DNA from: Candidatus Eisenbergiella stercorigallinarum
GTDB lineage: Bacteria; Bacillota; Clostridia; Lachnospirales; Lachnospiraceae
DNA length: 21,226 nt
NCBI GenBank assembly: GCA_019120525.1
Contig: DWUW01000105.1
Coordinates: 1-21,226 of the forward strand
Direction: 5' to 3'
Shown: positions 6,982 to 16,020 of the stretch, piece by piece
How positions within the stretch are numbered: the first letter of the stretch is position 1
How the letters are laid out: each line of letters opens with the position of its first letter
The notes under the pieces: generated by a model
What the model saw: the letters and a program-made list of their open reading frames with translations, nothing else
Database searches by the model: none
What the model was told of the DNA's origin: nothing
Position numbers and translations under genes: made by a program

Positions 6982-7977
6982 TCACTTCCCCCGAACCCGC
7001 ATACTTACCCGGTGCAGCGCGCGCACCGGGCGGGGCGCCGCCGCAAGAAGCAGCAGATACAGCCTCTGCTTCCCGGTCAGATATGGATTCGTCACCGTTT
7101 CGCGCACATTCGCGCGGCAGTAGCGGACCACCTCCCGGTAAAAGGCGTTCTTCCGGTTCATCTGCTCCACCGGAATGTGAAGCAGATAATCCAGGCGCTG
7201 GTACAGGCCGAAGCGGGCCGCCTCCCTTTCGTACTGAGGGAAGCGTTCTTTTGTCAGCTTCTGCGCGTAATCCGCGTTTTTCACGATGTCCACAAACACC
7301 CTGGAAAAATCGTTCCGGTCCTTTTTTCGGGTGTTGCTTCCCATCCGGTAATAGACATGATAGAGCTGTCCGGGCAGAATGCGCACGCCTTCAGCTTCAA
7401 TAAGAAGCTGCAGGAGCAGATAAAAATCCTCGTTCAGCTCACCCTCCGGAAATCTCCTGTTCCGAAAAAGCGCCGCGTCAGTCAGCTTGGTGCAGAAAGA
7501 ACAGTCGCCCTCGTGCAGAAGCAGGGTACGAAGGAATTCGCCGCTGTCCCTGAAAACCGCCTCCTTCGGCGGCACGCACACATCCGACCTGCGTTTTCCA
7601 TCCTCTCCGATCTCATCCCGGGATACCTGGACGATCCGGTATCCCCCTTCCCGGATCTCACGCATCATGGCCTCATACATCTGCGGCTCGATGAAATCAT
7701 CGCTGTCCACAAAGCCGAGATAAGCGCCGTTTGCCTGCCCGATTCCCAGATTTCTGGCGGAGGAGGAGCCTCCGTTTGGCTTATGAAAGACCCGGATGCG
7801 GCCGTCTCTTTCGGCAAGCGCATCACACAGCGCTCCCGTCCCGTCCGTGGAGCCGTCGTCCACCAGAAGGATCTCCAGATTCTGCCAGGTCTGCGCGCAG
7901 ACCGATTCCACACAGCGTTCCAGACAGTCCAAAATATTATAAACCGGTATGATCACCGTGATCAGAGGCTGCTCCAT
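6982..7977 (-). CDS. GT2 family glycosyltransferase
   Basis: 331 residues. The GT-A domain starts at once (ITVIIPVYN), with DDGSTDGT at 40-47, NGGSSSARNLGI at 68-79 and DSDD at 91-94. The C-terminal half is a basic helical region (NPYLTGKQRLYLLLLAAAP) that may lie on the membrane surface. This arrangement is common in clostridial capsule loci. AGGAG lies six bases before the start, which is 54 bases after the upstream GT4 stop. It is the last gene of the large operon and is convergent with dcd. Donor and acceptor are unknown. Confidence 0.88.
   Translation of the reverse strand: MEQPLITVIIPVYNILDCLERCVESVCAQTWQNLEILLVDDGSTDGTGALCDALAERDGRIRVFHKPNGGSSSARNLGIGQANGAYLGFVDSDDFIEPQMYEAMMREIREGGYRIVQVSRDEIGEDGKRRSDVCVPPKEAVFRDSGEFLRTLLLHEGDCSFCTKLTDAALFRNRRFPEGELNEDFYLLLQLLIEAEGVRILPGQLYHVYYRMGSNTRKKDRNDFSRVFVDIVKNADYAQKLTKERFPQYEREAARFGLYQRLDYLLHIPVEQMNRKNAFYREVVRYCRANVRETVTNPYLTGKQRLYLLLLAAAPRPVRALHRVSMRVRGK
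7008..7030. other. GC-rich hairpin in the 3' ends of convergent genes
   Basis: CCCGGTGC (7008-7015) and GCACCGGG (7023-7030) form a perfect 8-bp inverted repeat with a 7-base loop. It sits 31 bases downstream of the dcd stop and inside the last codons of the convergent GT2 gene. No T run follows on either strand, so it is not a canonical terminator. It may still stabilise transcript ends or slow polymerase. Confidence 0.45.
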
Positions 7978-8031
7978 AGGTTCTCCTGTTCTGCCGCGTC
8001 AGGCGGCCCTGCTTTTTCCTGTTTTCCCTCT

Positions 8032-9171
8032 TCAGGGACGGATCATCGGCGCGGGGGATAAGGGCCCCGATTCCGGGAAAGACATGCGCCCCTTTTCCCA
8101 GCCCTCGTACAGGGAAAGGCAGCGGGCCGCAGCCGTGTCCGCGTTCCATTCCTTCAGGATCGTCTCGCAGGCTCTCTGCCCCATCCGCTCCCGGTCCTTT
8201 TTGTTCTCGATCAGATGACGCACCGCCCCGGAAAAATCCTCATAACGGTTTCGGTAATAAACCATACCGTTTTCTCCGTGCCGGATGAGGAAGGGTACGG
8301 CTCCCGCTTCCCGGCTCGCCACCACGGCGCACCTGCTGTTCATGGCCTCGTTCACCACCGCGCCCCAGCCTTCCAGATGGTTGCTGGTAAACAGGAAGAT
8401 ATGGCTTTCCTCCATGGCCTTTCTCACCTCCTGCGGGGGCAGGAAGCCTGTCATCGTCACCAGCCCGGAAAGCTCCTTTTCCCGGATCCGCGCCTTCAGC
8501 TTTTCCTCCAGCTCTCCCCCGCCGATCAGCTTCAGCCGGAAATCATAGCCTGCCCCGCGAAGATCCTCCGCCAGCCGGACGGCATACTCCGGATGCTTCA
8601 GGGGCATCAGCCTGCCCGCCCACAGAAGCTGCACCGGCCCCTCCTCCGGCTTTTTTGCCTGGGCGGACGGGTCCTTCGTCTCCGGGAAATAGCCGAACCG
8701 GAGCATCTTTCCGGGATAAGCGTGGATCAGGGTAAAATCAGACGCCACATAGCCTCCCGCGCATAACAGATATACCGGACGGTTCCGATAGCGGATATGC
8801 TCCTTATATTTGGACGCAAGGCCTATGGGGGAGACCGCCTTCCACTGCCCCTCCCGGTAGATGCGCTCACTGATCCGGAAAGCCGGCCTGCCGCTTTCCA
8901 GGCGGCCGAAGATCAGCTCCGGATTTTCCATCCATCCCGCCAGCAGCAGGTCGCAGCCGTTGATCCGCTCCCGGCAGAGCGCCTCCTCCTCATAAAGAAG
9001 CTTCACATAGGGAAGCGCCTTCAGGTCCGCTTCCCAGCCCATCCGTACCCTTTCTTCCTCCATCGGCTCCGTCTGGATGAAGGTAAAATCCTCCCCCAGC
9101 CGCCGGTACATGGCGTCGCAGAAGGGAATCTGGTGGTGATTGATATAATTGGATACAAAAACAGTCTTCAT
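8032..9171 (-). CDS. GT4-type glycosyltransferase
   Basis: 379 residues with a GT-B fold. The N-terminus MKTVFVSNYINHHQIPFCDA resembles clostridial glycosyltransferases of this class. The C-terminal Rossmann domain begins near VQLLWAGRLMPLKHPEYAVRL (180-200), with LIGGGE at 215-220 and the donor-binding E-x7-E motif at Glu267 and Glu275 (EGWGAVVNE). It is probably retaining, cytoplasmic and membrane-associated. The N-terminal domain binds the acceptor, and its divergence prevents assignment of the sugar. It begins 72 bases after the preceding GT4 and is followed by GT2. The last 20 or so residues are proline-rich and look disordered. Confidence 0.88.
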   Translation of the reverse strand: MKTVFVSNYINHHQIPFCDAMYRRLGEDFTFIQTEPMEEERVRMGWEADLKALPYVKLLYEEEALCRERINGCDLLLAGWMENPELIFGRLESGRPAFRISERIYREGQWKAVSPIGLASKYKEHIRYRNRPVYLLCAGGYVASDFTLIHAYPGKMLRFGYFPETKDPSAQAKKPEEGPVQLLWAGRLMPLKHPEYAVRLAEDLRGAGYDFRLKLIGGGELEEKLKARIREKELSGLVTMTGFLPPQEVRKAMEESHIFLFTSNHLEGWGAVVNEAMNSRCAVVASREAGAVPFLIRHGENGMVYYRNRYEDFSGAVRHLIENKKDRERMGQRACETILKEWNADTAAARCLSLYEGWEKGRMSFPESGPLSPAPMIRP

Positions 9172-9243
9172 CTCTTCCCCCTTCCTGCCGGCCTGCGGCG
9201 TCGTCTGCCCGCGGCGGCTTTTTCTTTCCGGGCTGCCCGGCCG

Positions 9244-10611
9244 TCAGCCCAGGATCTCCCGGTAGATTTCCAGCATCCTGGCGTAATTGGCGTCCCCGTC
9301 ATGATTCTGCCTTCCCCGGATCCGCGCCTGCCCCGACAGGCTCTCCGCCAGCCCGTCATTGCGGAAAATCCGGCATATACAGCCGGCAAGCTCATGTACA
9401 TTTCCCTTTTTGAAAAAAAGCGCGCTCCTTCCATCCTCCGCCATGTCCGGGATCCCTCCCGTGAGGGATGCCACACAGGGCACTCCCAGCAGCATGGCCT
9501 CTCCCAGGGAGTTGGGAGAATTCTCCAAAGAAGAAGGGCAGACGAACACATGGCTGTTCAGATAAGCCTCCTTCATCTGCGTATCCGTAAGGTTTCCCAG
9601 TACGGTCACCTTCTCTGTCAGCCCCTTTTCCTTCATCAGCTTCCTCAGATAGTTTCCATATCCGGAAATCTTCAGCTTCTCCTTCAGGGTATCGTAGCCG
9701 GTAATACGGATCCCCGCCACACGGATATGCGCCTGCGGGAATTCCCGCAGGATCTCCTCCATCGCCAGGAGCAGATAATGGAAGCCCTTCAGGGGATAAT
9801 CCCCCTGGCTTACGAAGATCTCAAAGCTCCGGCAGCTTTTCCGATCCCATCTTCCTTCATAAAAACAGGCGCGCATGGTTTCATTCAGCCTGTGCCAGGT
9901 CAGGTCCGGATTGATCGCCAGCGTCCCTTCCCGGTCAAACCGGGTACGTCCCGCCACATGGGCACAGCCGGAAAGGATCTCCCTTTCCCGTTCTCCCCGG
10001 ATCCGGAATTTTTTCTGCTGCTGCAGGAGACTGTCCTTCCGGAGCATATCCCGCAGCGTCACGCTTTTCTGTACCGCAGGCGGAAGATCCGCCATGTAGC
10101 TCTCGGCGCATTTCCCCACCAGCCCCTGTATGCCCACCAGCGTCCGCTCCGGATGTTGGAAAACCCGTTCCATGGCCAGGGCATGGGGAAATTCCGTTCC
10201 GAAGATATGGACCAGGTCCGGCCGGAAGTCCGCAAGGATCCGGGCAAACCGATTCTCCAGCAGCGCGTCATACCGTTCCGGGCGCTTCAGGTCCTCCCGG
10301 AAGCCGTAGAGCCATACCTCTCTCCCCGCCTCCCGGGCCTGTCCCTCCGGCCGTTTTTCTCCCGCCGAAGGCGCCTGCCCCGTCAGCGGATACAGCCGCC
10401 TTTTTTCGGAAATCTCAATCCCGGAAAGGGGATCCACAGGAAAACAGATCCCCAGCTCCATATCTTCCCCGGCCCGTCCCTTTCCTTCCCTCCCTCCGGC
10501 CAGGAAACGGTTCAGAGCGCCGGTGATCCAGCCCTCCCGCACGCTGCATTCCAGCCCAAGCGCTTTTCCCACAGCGGGCGGACAGATGTTCAGAAGCCAC
10601 AGAATCCTCAT
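9244..10611 (-). CDS. GT4-type glycosyltransferase
   Basis: 455 residues, GT-B fold. The first strand, MRILWLLNICPPA, is the start of the acceptor domain. The donor domain carries the FEIFVSQGDYPLKGFHYLL segment (about 263-281), VTVLGNLTD (335-343) and E-x7-E at Glu363 and Glu371 (ENSPNSLGE). The ATG overlaps the stop of the upstream GT2 as ATGA, indicating translational coupling. Residues about 40-95 form an Arg/Gly/Glu-rich stretch that looks like an insertion relative to the usual family length of about 370-400. Sugar specificity cannot be assigned. Confidence 0.88.
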   Translation of the reverse strand: MRILWLLNICPPAVGKALGLECSVREGWITGALNRFLAGGREGKGRAGEDMELGICFPVDPLSGIEISEKRRLYPLTGQAPSAGEKRPEGQAREAGREVWLYGFREDLKRPERYDALLENRFARILADFRPDLVHIFGTEFPHALAMERVFQHPERTLVGIQGLVGKCAESYMADLPPAVQKSVTLRDMLRKDSLLQQQKKFRIRGEREREILSGCAHVAGRTRFDREGTLAINPDLTWHRLNETMRACFYEGRWDRKSCRSFEIFVSQGDYPLKGFHYLLLAMEEILREFPQAHIRVAGIRITGYDTLKEKLKISGYGNYLRKLMKEKGLTEKVTVLGNLTDTQMKEAYLNSHVFVCPSSLENSPNSLGEAMLLGVPCVASLTGGIPDMAEDGRSALFFKKGNVHELAGCICRIFRNDGLAESLSGQARIRGRQNHDGDANYARMLEIYREILG

Positions 10612-11525
10612 TTCCTTTTCCCCTTCCGTCTTCCCAGCGTATATACCGCCGTCTTCACCGCGTTATAGCCCTTTGCCATGGAAGGGCTTTCTGCCATCCG
10701 CGTCCGGAGAGGCGCCAGCGTGGCCAGAAGGATCCCCCGGTAGCAGGCGCTCCTTGTCCGTCCCATATAATACCGGGTGATCGCCCGATGCTCCAGCGCC
10801 GACCGCTTCCGGTTCTGCTTTGTCTCCGAATACCCGCCGCCCTCATAGGAGCAGACGACCAGAGGCAGGTGCACCGGTTCCGCATCCCTCTCATAGAGGC
10901 AGTACAGAAAATGCTCATAGTCGCCCCTGACCCGAAAATCCGTGTCATATCCTCTCTCCCGGAAAAGAGAACTGTCATAAAAGCAGACCTGATGGCAGGG
11001 AACATTCCTGTAGCAGGCAAAATCATTCAGCTTCGGCGCGGAACAGACCCTGCTGCCCTGCTTTTCATTATACTGGTCTCCATAAAAAAGGAATGGCCTG
11101 GCACGCAGCCTGCTGTCCCGTCCCGTCTCCGCTTCTTCGATCAGCTCCGCGGTACGGCCGAGCACGGAAGACCCATACAGGGTATCGCCGCAGTTTAAAA
11201 AGAGCACATAATCCCCGTGGATGTGGGGAAGCGCCTGGTTCATCCCATCATAGATCCCCCTGTCCCGGCTGCGAAACACATGCACCCTGCTGTCCGCCGG
11301 GAAGCTCCCGTCCTCTTGCGTCTCTCCGCCGTTCCTGGCGGGAACGGACGCGACCGCCAGCGTTCCGTCCGCCCTCTCCTTCAGGGAACCGTCCGTGGAA
11401 CCGCCGTCCTTGATGATGATCTCAAAATTCCCATATTCCTGGCACAGCACGCTTTCCACTGTCTTTGCCAGCTTTTGTCCGGGATTGAGGGACACGATCA
11501 CAATGCTAAAAAATGTATGAGCCAT
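10608..11525 (-). CDS. GT2 family glycosyltransferase, WcaE-like
   Basis: 305 residues. The start FFSIVIVSLNPGQKLAKTVE, the nucleotide site KDGGSTDGS (39-47) and the segment RSRDRGIYDGMNQALPHIHG, followed by VLFLNCGD (107-114), are the signature of the WcaE-like GT2 subgroup, in which NxGD replaces the usual DSDD. It overlaps the end of the polymerase gene by 20 bases, and its own stop overlaps the next start as ATGA. The reported roles of this subgroup are transfers in exopolysaccharide repeat assembly, including fucose in colanic acid; for this protein that is only an analogy. Confidence 0.88.
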   Translation of the reverse strand: MAHTFFSIVIVSLNPGQKLAKTVESVLCQEYGNFEIIIKDGGSTDGSLKERADGTLAVASVPARNGGETQEDGSFPADSRVHVFRSRDRGIYDGMNQALPHIHGDYVLFLNCGDTLYGSSVLGRTAELIEEAETGRDSRLRARPFLFYGDQYNEKQGSRVCSAPKLNDFACYRNVPCHQVCFYDSSLFRERGYDTDFRVRGDYEHFLYCLYERDAEPVHLPLVVCSYEGGGYSETKQNRKRSALEHRAITRYYMGRTRSACYRGILLATLAPLRTRMAESPSMAKGYNAVKTAVYTLGRRKGKRK

Positions 11526-12693
11526 TCAGCCACTCCCTTTCCGTAAAGATCCAGGTATGATAAGGCAGCACCCGTACCCCGACCTGATGGGCCGTCAGAA
11601 GAAATGCCCCGAAATAAAGGACGCAAAGCACAAGCACGGCCTCATACAAAATCCTCCCCCTCCCGGCTCTTTTTTCATCCTTCCTCATCGCGTACAGCAC
11701 GCCCGGGACCAGCAGCAGCTGGGGCGTGATCAGGTAATAGCCCAGCCGGGAAACCAGCGGGATGAAGGAAGCGCAGGTATAAAGGGCAAGCCCAAGCAGG
11801 TTCAGCTTAAAATAAAACAGATTCGCCGGGCTTTCCTTTACCTCCTTCCAGCCTGCCATGCCAAAAGCCAGCACGGCCGCGCAGCGCACGATCCCCATCA
11901 GGCTCCCCTCCAGCCCGGTCCCCTGTTCAAGATAAACCGTATTCTGATAGGAGGGATACAGTTTCAGGAGAATTTCCATCCAGAAATCCTGAAACACCGG
12001 AAGGCTGACGGCAAGGGCCGCGCCAAGGCCGATCTGCCATTTCTTCCAGGGAAGCAGGGCGATCAGATACAGAGGGATCACCACCAGCACAGATTTGTGG
12101 AAAAGGGACGCGCCCAGGATCAGCAGCACGAATTTCGCGTATTCCCGTTTCAGCACGTACCTGAGACTGTAGAGCGTAACGGCAAGGACAAAATAGTACC
12201 GCACCGTATTAAAGGTCCTGAAATACAGCCCCAGCAGCATGAACATGGCAAAGGACAGGGGAAAATCCAGGCTCTGTTCATACATGGCCTTCAGGAAAAG
12301 GAAGGTGGTCGCCGCCGCAAACAGCCCGAAGACCAGAAGATAATTCTCCCCGCCGGACAGGGTATAAAGGAAACGGACCAGCAGGTTGAATCCCGGCTCC
12401 GTCACCACATACCCTCCCACAAAGATCTCGTGGAAGGTATTCACATAATTCCCGTAGTCGTTCCCCACATCGATGCGCAGGGACGCAAGTCCCGTCAGCA
12501 CCACGAACAGAAAAAGAAGGGCGGAGGCATTCAGGGCGCGGCGTCTGGTCATCCGCCCGCCGGTTCCGGGCCGCTGCCTGCCCGCGCCCGACGCCCCGCC
12601 GCTGTCCGGAAGGCTGCCATATTCTGTTTTCACCAGCCAGGCCGCCCCGATCGTCAGGACGCCGATGAACCCATATAACAGTATTCCCATCAT
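11506..12693 (-). CDS. EpsG-family polysaccharide polymerase
   Basis: 395 residues with about ten hydrophobic segments. The family signature LRIDVGNDYGNY (72-83) with the later TEPGFNLL matches the EpsG/Wzy-type polymerases, in which RxxVGxDxxxY is conserved. It would join lipid-linked repeat units on the outer face of the membrane. Between the first and second helices (about 22-55) lies a Gly/Arg-rich loop that is longer than usual. The start overlaps the stop of the preceding GT gene as ATGA, and the 3' end overlaps the following GT2 by 20 bases. This is the only polymerase in the window. Confidence 0.88.
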   Translation of the reverse strand: MMGILLYGFIGVLTIGAAWLVKTEYGSLPDSGGASGAGRQRPGTGGRMTRRRALNASALLFLFVVLTGLASLRIDVGNDYGNYVNTFHEIFVGGYVVTEPGFNLLVRFLYTLSGGENYLLVFGLFAAATTFLFLKAMYEQSLDFPLSFAMFMLLGLYFRTFNTVRYYFVLAVTLYSLRYVLKREYAKFVLLILGASLFHKSVLVVIPLYLIALLPWKKWQIGLGAALAVSLPVFQDFWMEILLKLYPSYQNTVYLEQGTGLEGSLMGIVRCAAVLAFGMAGWKEVKESPANLFYFKLNLLGLALYTCASFIPLVSRLGYYLITPQLLLVPGVLYAMRKDEKRAGRGRILYEAVLVLCVLYFGAFLLTAHQVGVRVLPYHTWIFTEREWLNGSYIF

Positions 12694-13478
12694 TCCTTCA
12701 TCCTGATTCCCTTTCTCATCAGGGAAAACGCCTGCCCCATAGTAAGGCCGCCCTCCCGCCGCGCGAACATCTCCTCCCTGTTTCTGGCAAGGAAACGCAC
12801 AGCCATGGGAAGCGCCGCCCTGCCGTACAGGAAACGGTACAGCACGCCCCTGTCATAGAAAAATTTCTCATTGTATCCGTGAAACCAGGTGGAAGGCCTG
12901 CCATTCTCCCGGCCGATGGCCACGGGCGCCCGGTAGACCTTCAGGCCTTTTCGGATGCACTGCGCGAGAAACAGGCTGTCCTCTCCGTTGCTGTACTTCG
13001 CGCCGCCTCCGAACAGAAGGGAGAAGGTCACTCCCGCCTCATGCAGCTTCCCTGTCCTTGCCGCGAAGCTGAAGGTCGGATACCTGCCGCAGTTGTACCA
13101 GCGCACCCGCCCGTAGCTGTCGATGTGGTAGGTCCTGCGTTCCTTCGGCACATCCACGTTGAACAGGATCATATCCGCCTCAGGATTTTTTTCAAACTCT
13201 TCTATCACAGCCTTCGCCGCGCCCGGCCGATAAACGATATCCTCGTCCGCGAACATGCACAGATCTGCGTCCGCACGCATCAGGCAGTTGTTCCGGGAAA
13301 GGCCCACGCCGCGCTCCGCGAAGCTGTAGCAGCGGATCCGGTTTCCTTCAAACCTGTATTCCCGGTACTCATTCCTGTCGCACTGATTGACCACGATCGC
13401 GTCCGCCTGAAGGTTCATCCGCTCCGCCAGCGTCCCCACATCCTCGTTGACTGCGGAAACCAGAAACTGCAGTTTCAT
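12690..13478 (-). CDS. GT-A family glycosyltransferase
   Basis: 262 residues, a divergent GT2-like protein. The N-terminus MKLQFLVSAVNEDVGTLAER lacks the usual IVPVYN but keeps the first strand. The GVGLSRNNCLMRADADLCMF segment (57-76) ends in ADED (77-80), the metal-binding acidic motif. A second conserved block, GGAKYSNGEDSLFLAQC, provides the acidic pair typical of the acceptor side. It overlaps both neighbours as ATGA. The type is frequent beside EpsG genes in clostridial loci. No donor can be assigned. Confidence 0.82.
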   Translation of the reverse strand: MKLQFLVSAVNEDVGTLAERMNLQADAIVVNQCDRNEYREYRFEGNRIRCYSFAERGVGLSRNNCLMRADADLCMFADEDIVYRPGAAKAVIEEFEKNPEADMILFNVDVPKERRTYHIDSYGRVRWYNCGRYPTFSFAARTGKLHEAGVTFSLLFGGGAKYSNGEDSLFLAQCIRKGLKVYRAPVAIGRENGRPSTWFHGYNEKFFYDRGVLYRFLYGRAALPMAVRFLARNREEMFARREGGLTMGQAFSLMRKGIRMKE

Positions 13479-14521
13479 GCCCGGCCCCCCTTCCTTCCGT
13501 AATACGCGCGCAAAAAACCATCCTTCGCGCCATAGATCACGGCTCCCAGGACGGGGATATCCAGCTTCTCAAGCTGCCGGAAAAGCCGCCCCGCCATCCG
13601 TCCTCCCCCTTCTCCCCAGGGTATGGACAAAAGGACGCCATTTAGGCGCATCCGTTCCGCAGCTTCCTCAGCAAAAGGCCAGTCCTCCATTTCCGCCCGT
13701 ACAGGCAGGAGCTTTTCCCACTCTGCCCCGTCCTTCCGCTTTCCCGCCGCCCGGGCAGCGTCCAGCACAGACACCCGCTCTCTTCCTTTCAGCCGAAACG
13801 CCAGTCCGGCTTCCAGCTCCCTGGCAAACGCGGCATCCCCTTTTTCCGTCAGGATCCCGAGGACGGCGATCCCATACCGGTTCTCAAGATCCTCTTCCAG
13901 ATAAACGGAATCATCCAGGCAGTAACCGATCAGCCATCCGAAGAAGCCTGCCGCGGCGCCCAGAAACAGCCCCAGAGCCGCCGCGTTCAGCGTCTTCGTC
14001 CCGCGGGGGACCTGTCTTGCCTCTTCCAGAAGCCAGCAGTCCATGCCGTCCAGCCCCTCGATGGAACGGCCGAACCGGTCCAGGCCGTATACATAGGCTT
14101 CCGCGATGGTTTCGGAAAGCTTCGCGTCCTGCGTGGTAATATAAAGAGGCATGATCTTCACATCGTTCATCGCCCCGACGGAAACGGATTCCCTTACCTG
14201 TTCCTTCGTGATCCCCTCCGGAAGCGCCTCGGCGACATAGTCCAGCACCTCGTCCGTCTTCATGATCTCCCCCCAGGTATACGCGTTGTAATAGTCCTGG
14301 ATCTGGCCGTATTTTTCACTGTCAAAATAGATCCGGTACTGGGAAAACACCTGATACTGCGGCGGTCCCGCCAGGGCCACCGCGAAGAGCAGATACAGCC
14401 CGGCCCCTGCAGCCGCCCCGAGAAGCCCCAGGGCGGCGATCAGCCACAGCCTTCGGAAAAGACAGAGGGCAAAGCGCTTTCCGTCCATACCCTCCTGCCA
14501 GAATCGTTCATCCCTCATCAT
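13475..14521 (-). CDS. Wzz/YveK-like chain-length protein with degenerate kinase-like tail
   Basis: 348 residues. Two membrane helices (about 25-50 and 178-201) bracket a 125-residue extracytoplasmic domain containing the usual YITTQDAKLSETIAEAY segment and ending VPRGTKTLNAAALG, the proline-containing lead into the second helix. This is the polysaccharide co-polymerase plan. Residues 215-348 are cytoplasmic and resemble a shrunken BY-kinase: GIAVLGILTEKGDAAFAREL, then GVLLSIPWGEGG, LDIPVLGAVIYGA and a C-terminal RAYYGRKGG. No Walker A (GxxxxGKS/T) is visible, and the tyrosine cluster is reduced to YY. It would set chain length without being a working kinase. It is translationally coupled (ATGA) to the initiating transferase. 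Confidence 0.78.
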   Translation of the reverse strand: MMRDERFWQEGMDGKRFALCLFRRLWLIAALGLLGAAAGAGLYLLFAVALAGPPQYQVFSQYRIYFDSEKYGQIQDYYNAYTWGEIMKTDEVLDYVAEALPEGITKEQVRESVSVGAMNDVKIMPLYITTQDAKLSETIAEAYVYGLDRFGRSIEGLDGMDCWLLEEARQVPRGTKTLNAAALGLFLGAAAGFFGWLIGYCLDDSVYLEEDLENRYGIAVLGILTEKGDAAFARELEAGLAFRLKGRERVSVLDAARAAGKRKDGAEWEKLLPVRAEMEDWPFAEEAAERMRLNGVLLSIPWGEGGGRMAGRLFRQLEKLDIPVLGAVIYGAKDGFLRAYYGRKGGRA

Positions 14522-15912
14522 TTATTGTCCTCTTGCGATTCCCGTCTCATTGCCGTGATCTGCTTTTCATCAACGCCCTCCGTGCTTTCCGGGCGGAACA
14601 GGATCTTCAGCGTCAGGAGCATCAGCCGGATATCCAGCCAGACGGAATAGTTTTCAATATAGGTCAGATCCAGCTTCAGCTTGTCATAGGGCGTGGTATT
14701 ATACTTGCCGTACACCTGGGCATACCCCGCGAGCCCCGCCTTCACCTTGGTCCGAAAAGCGAATTCCGGCATTTCCTCCAGATACTGGGTAATGATCTCG
14801 GGGCGCTCCGGCCTCGGTCCGATGAAGCTCATCTCCCCCTTCAGGATATTAAACAGCTGAGGCAGCTCGTCTATGCGCACCGCGCGGATGAAACGGCCGA
14901 TGGGCGTGATCCTGGAATCGTGCTTCGCGGCAAGCCTGGCCACCCCGTCCTTCTCCGCGTCCACCCGCATGCTGCGGAATTTGAGGATGGCGAATTCCTT
15001 CCCTCCCCTGGTGCAGCGGATCTGCCTGTACAGTACCGGCCCTCCGTCATAGAGCCGGATGGCGATGGCCGTAGCCAGCATGAACGGAGACGCGATGACC
15101 AGAAGGATCAAGGAACAGGCAATATCGATACAGCGCTTGACGATCCGCTGCTCCACTGTCAGCGCGTTTTCCCGGGTGAGAAGGATGGGCGTATCGAACA
15201 GATGGAGCTGCTCCGAGCCCTTGATGATCACATCCGGGATCTTCGGCATCAGATAGATGCGGATGGAGCGGCTGTAGCAGTATTTCAGAAGCTTATTGCG
15301 CACCGCCGTGGGGATATCCCACAGCACCACGCCGCCGTAGCCCTTCTCCATCTCGTCAAAAAGCGCCTGGGCGCCCTCCTCCAGCCCCATGCATTTTACG
15401 ATGTCGTACTTATCCTTCCTGCTGGCAAACTTATGCAGGATATCGTCTATGGACCGTTCCCCGTGGATCAGAAGCAGCTTCCTCGGCGGAAAGATCCTGC
15501 GGTAGACCCGATTGGCGAAAAAGATCCAGACGGCAGACCAGGCCAGCTGGGCCGCCATTATCTCCAGAAGGGGCGAAACCGGGATCAGCCAGCCATGGAT
15601 CAGCGCGAGCTGGAAATAGGTGATCGTATTGGCGCACAGCAGGGAAAACAGCTGGGACATGAAAACCTCCATGGGCTTCATGAACCCGATCCTTAGTCCT
15701 CCGTAAAGGTTGGAAAACAGCAGAAAGATCACCGTATAGATAGCGAGGATCAGCACATGCCCCCTGCGGTACAGCTTGATGTCCTCCCATCGGAGGAAAA
15801 ACGGATGATAAAAATCAAACCACACCCATGCATACAGGGCAATGATCACCGCGATCCCGAACAATGATATCAGTAAGATCAGCAGACGCTTCCTGGTTTC
15901 TCTGTCGCTCAT
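14518..15912 (-). CDS. Polyprenyl-phosphate sugar-phosphate transferase (initiating)
   Basis: 464 residues, the PHPT architecture of WbaP/CpsE/WcaJ. Four N-terminal helices (about 9-30, 51-70, 83-108, 113-132), a cytoplasmic nucleotide-fold domain, then a fifth membrane segment (261-285) and the catalytic bacterial sugar transferase domain: LKFRSMRVDAEKDG (310-323), RFIRAVRIDELPQLFNILKG, MSFIGPRPERPEI and KAGLAGYAQVYGKYN. It transfers a hexose-1-phosphate to undecaprenyl phosphate, starting each repeat unit. The particular sugar (glucose, galactose or a deoxyamino sugar) is not readable. GAGGAACT precedes the ATG, and a candidate promoter lies about 110 bases upstream. It heads a co-translated operon of eight genes down to 6982. 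Confidence 0.92.
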   Translation of the reverse strand: MSDRETRKRLLILLISLFGIAVIIALYAWVWFDFYHPFFLRWEDIKLYRRGHVLILAIYTVIFLLFSNLYGGLRIGFMKPMEVFMSQLFSLLCANTITYFQLALIHGWLIPVSPLLEIMAAQLAWSAVWIFFANRVYRRIFPPRKLLLIHGERSIDDILHKFASRKDKYDIVKCMGLEEGAQALFDEMEKGYGGVVLWDIPTAVRNKLLKYCYSRSIRIYLMPKIPDVIIKGSEQLHLFDTPILLTRENALTVEQRIVKRCIDIACSLILLVIASPFMLATAIAIRLYDGGPVLYRQIRCTRGGKEFAILKFRSMRVDAEKDGVARLAAKHDSRITPIGRFIRAVRIDELPQLFNILKGEMSFIGPRPERPEIITQYLEEMPEFAFRTKVKAGLAGYAQVYGKYNTTPYDKLKLDLTYIENYSVWLDIRLMLLTLKILFRPESTEGVDEKQITAMRRESQEDNK

Positions 15913-16020
15913 AGTTCCTCACATTCCGTCCTGTCAGCGGCGCGGCCGCTCACATTTCCTTTCAGGCTCCCGGCAAAATATCCCGCGGCCCGCTTTCGCT
16001 TCTCATCATTTCTCTTTTGT

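Noticed and set aside
8797..10668. Plus-strand open frame of 623 codons, longer than any real gene here
   Set aside because: It is antisense to two GT4 genes with intact E-x7-E motifs. Long antisense frames arise here because TTA, CTA and TCA codons are scarce in the real genes.
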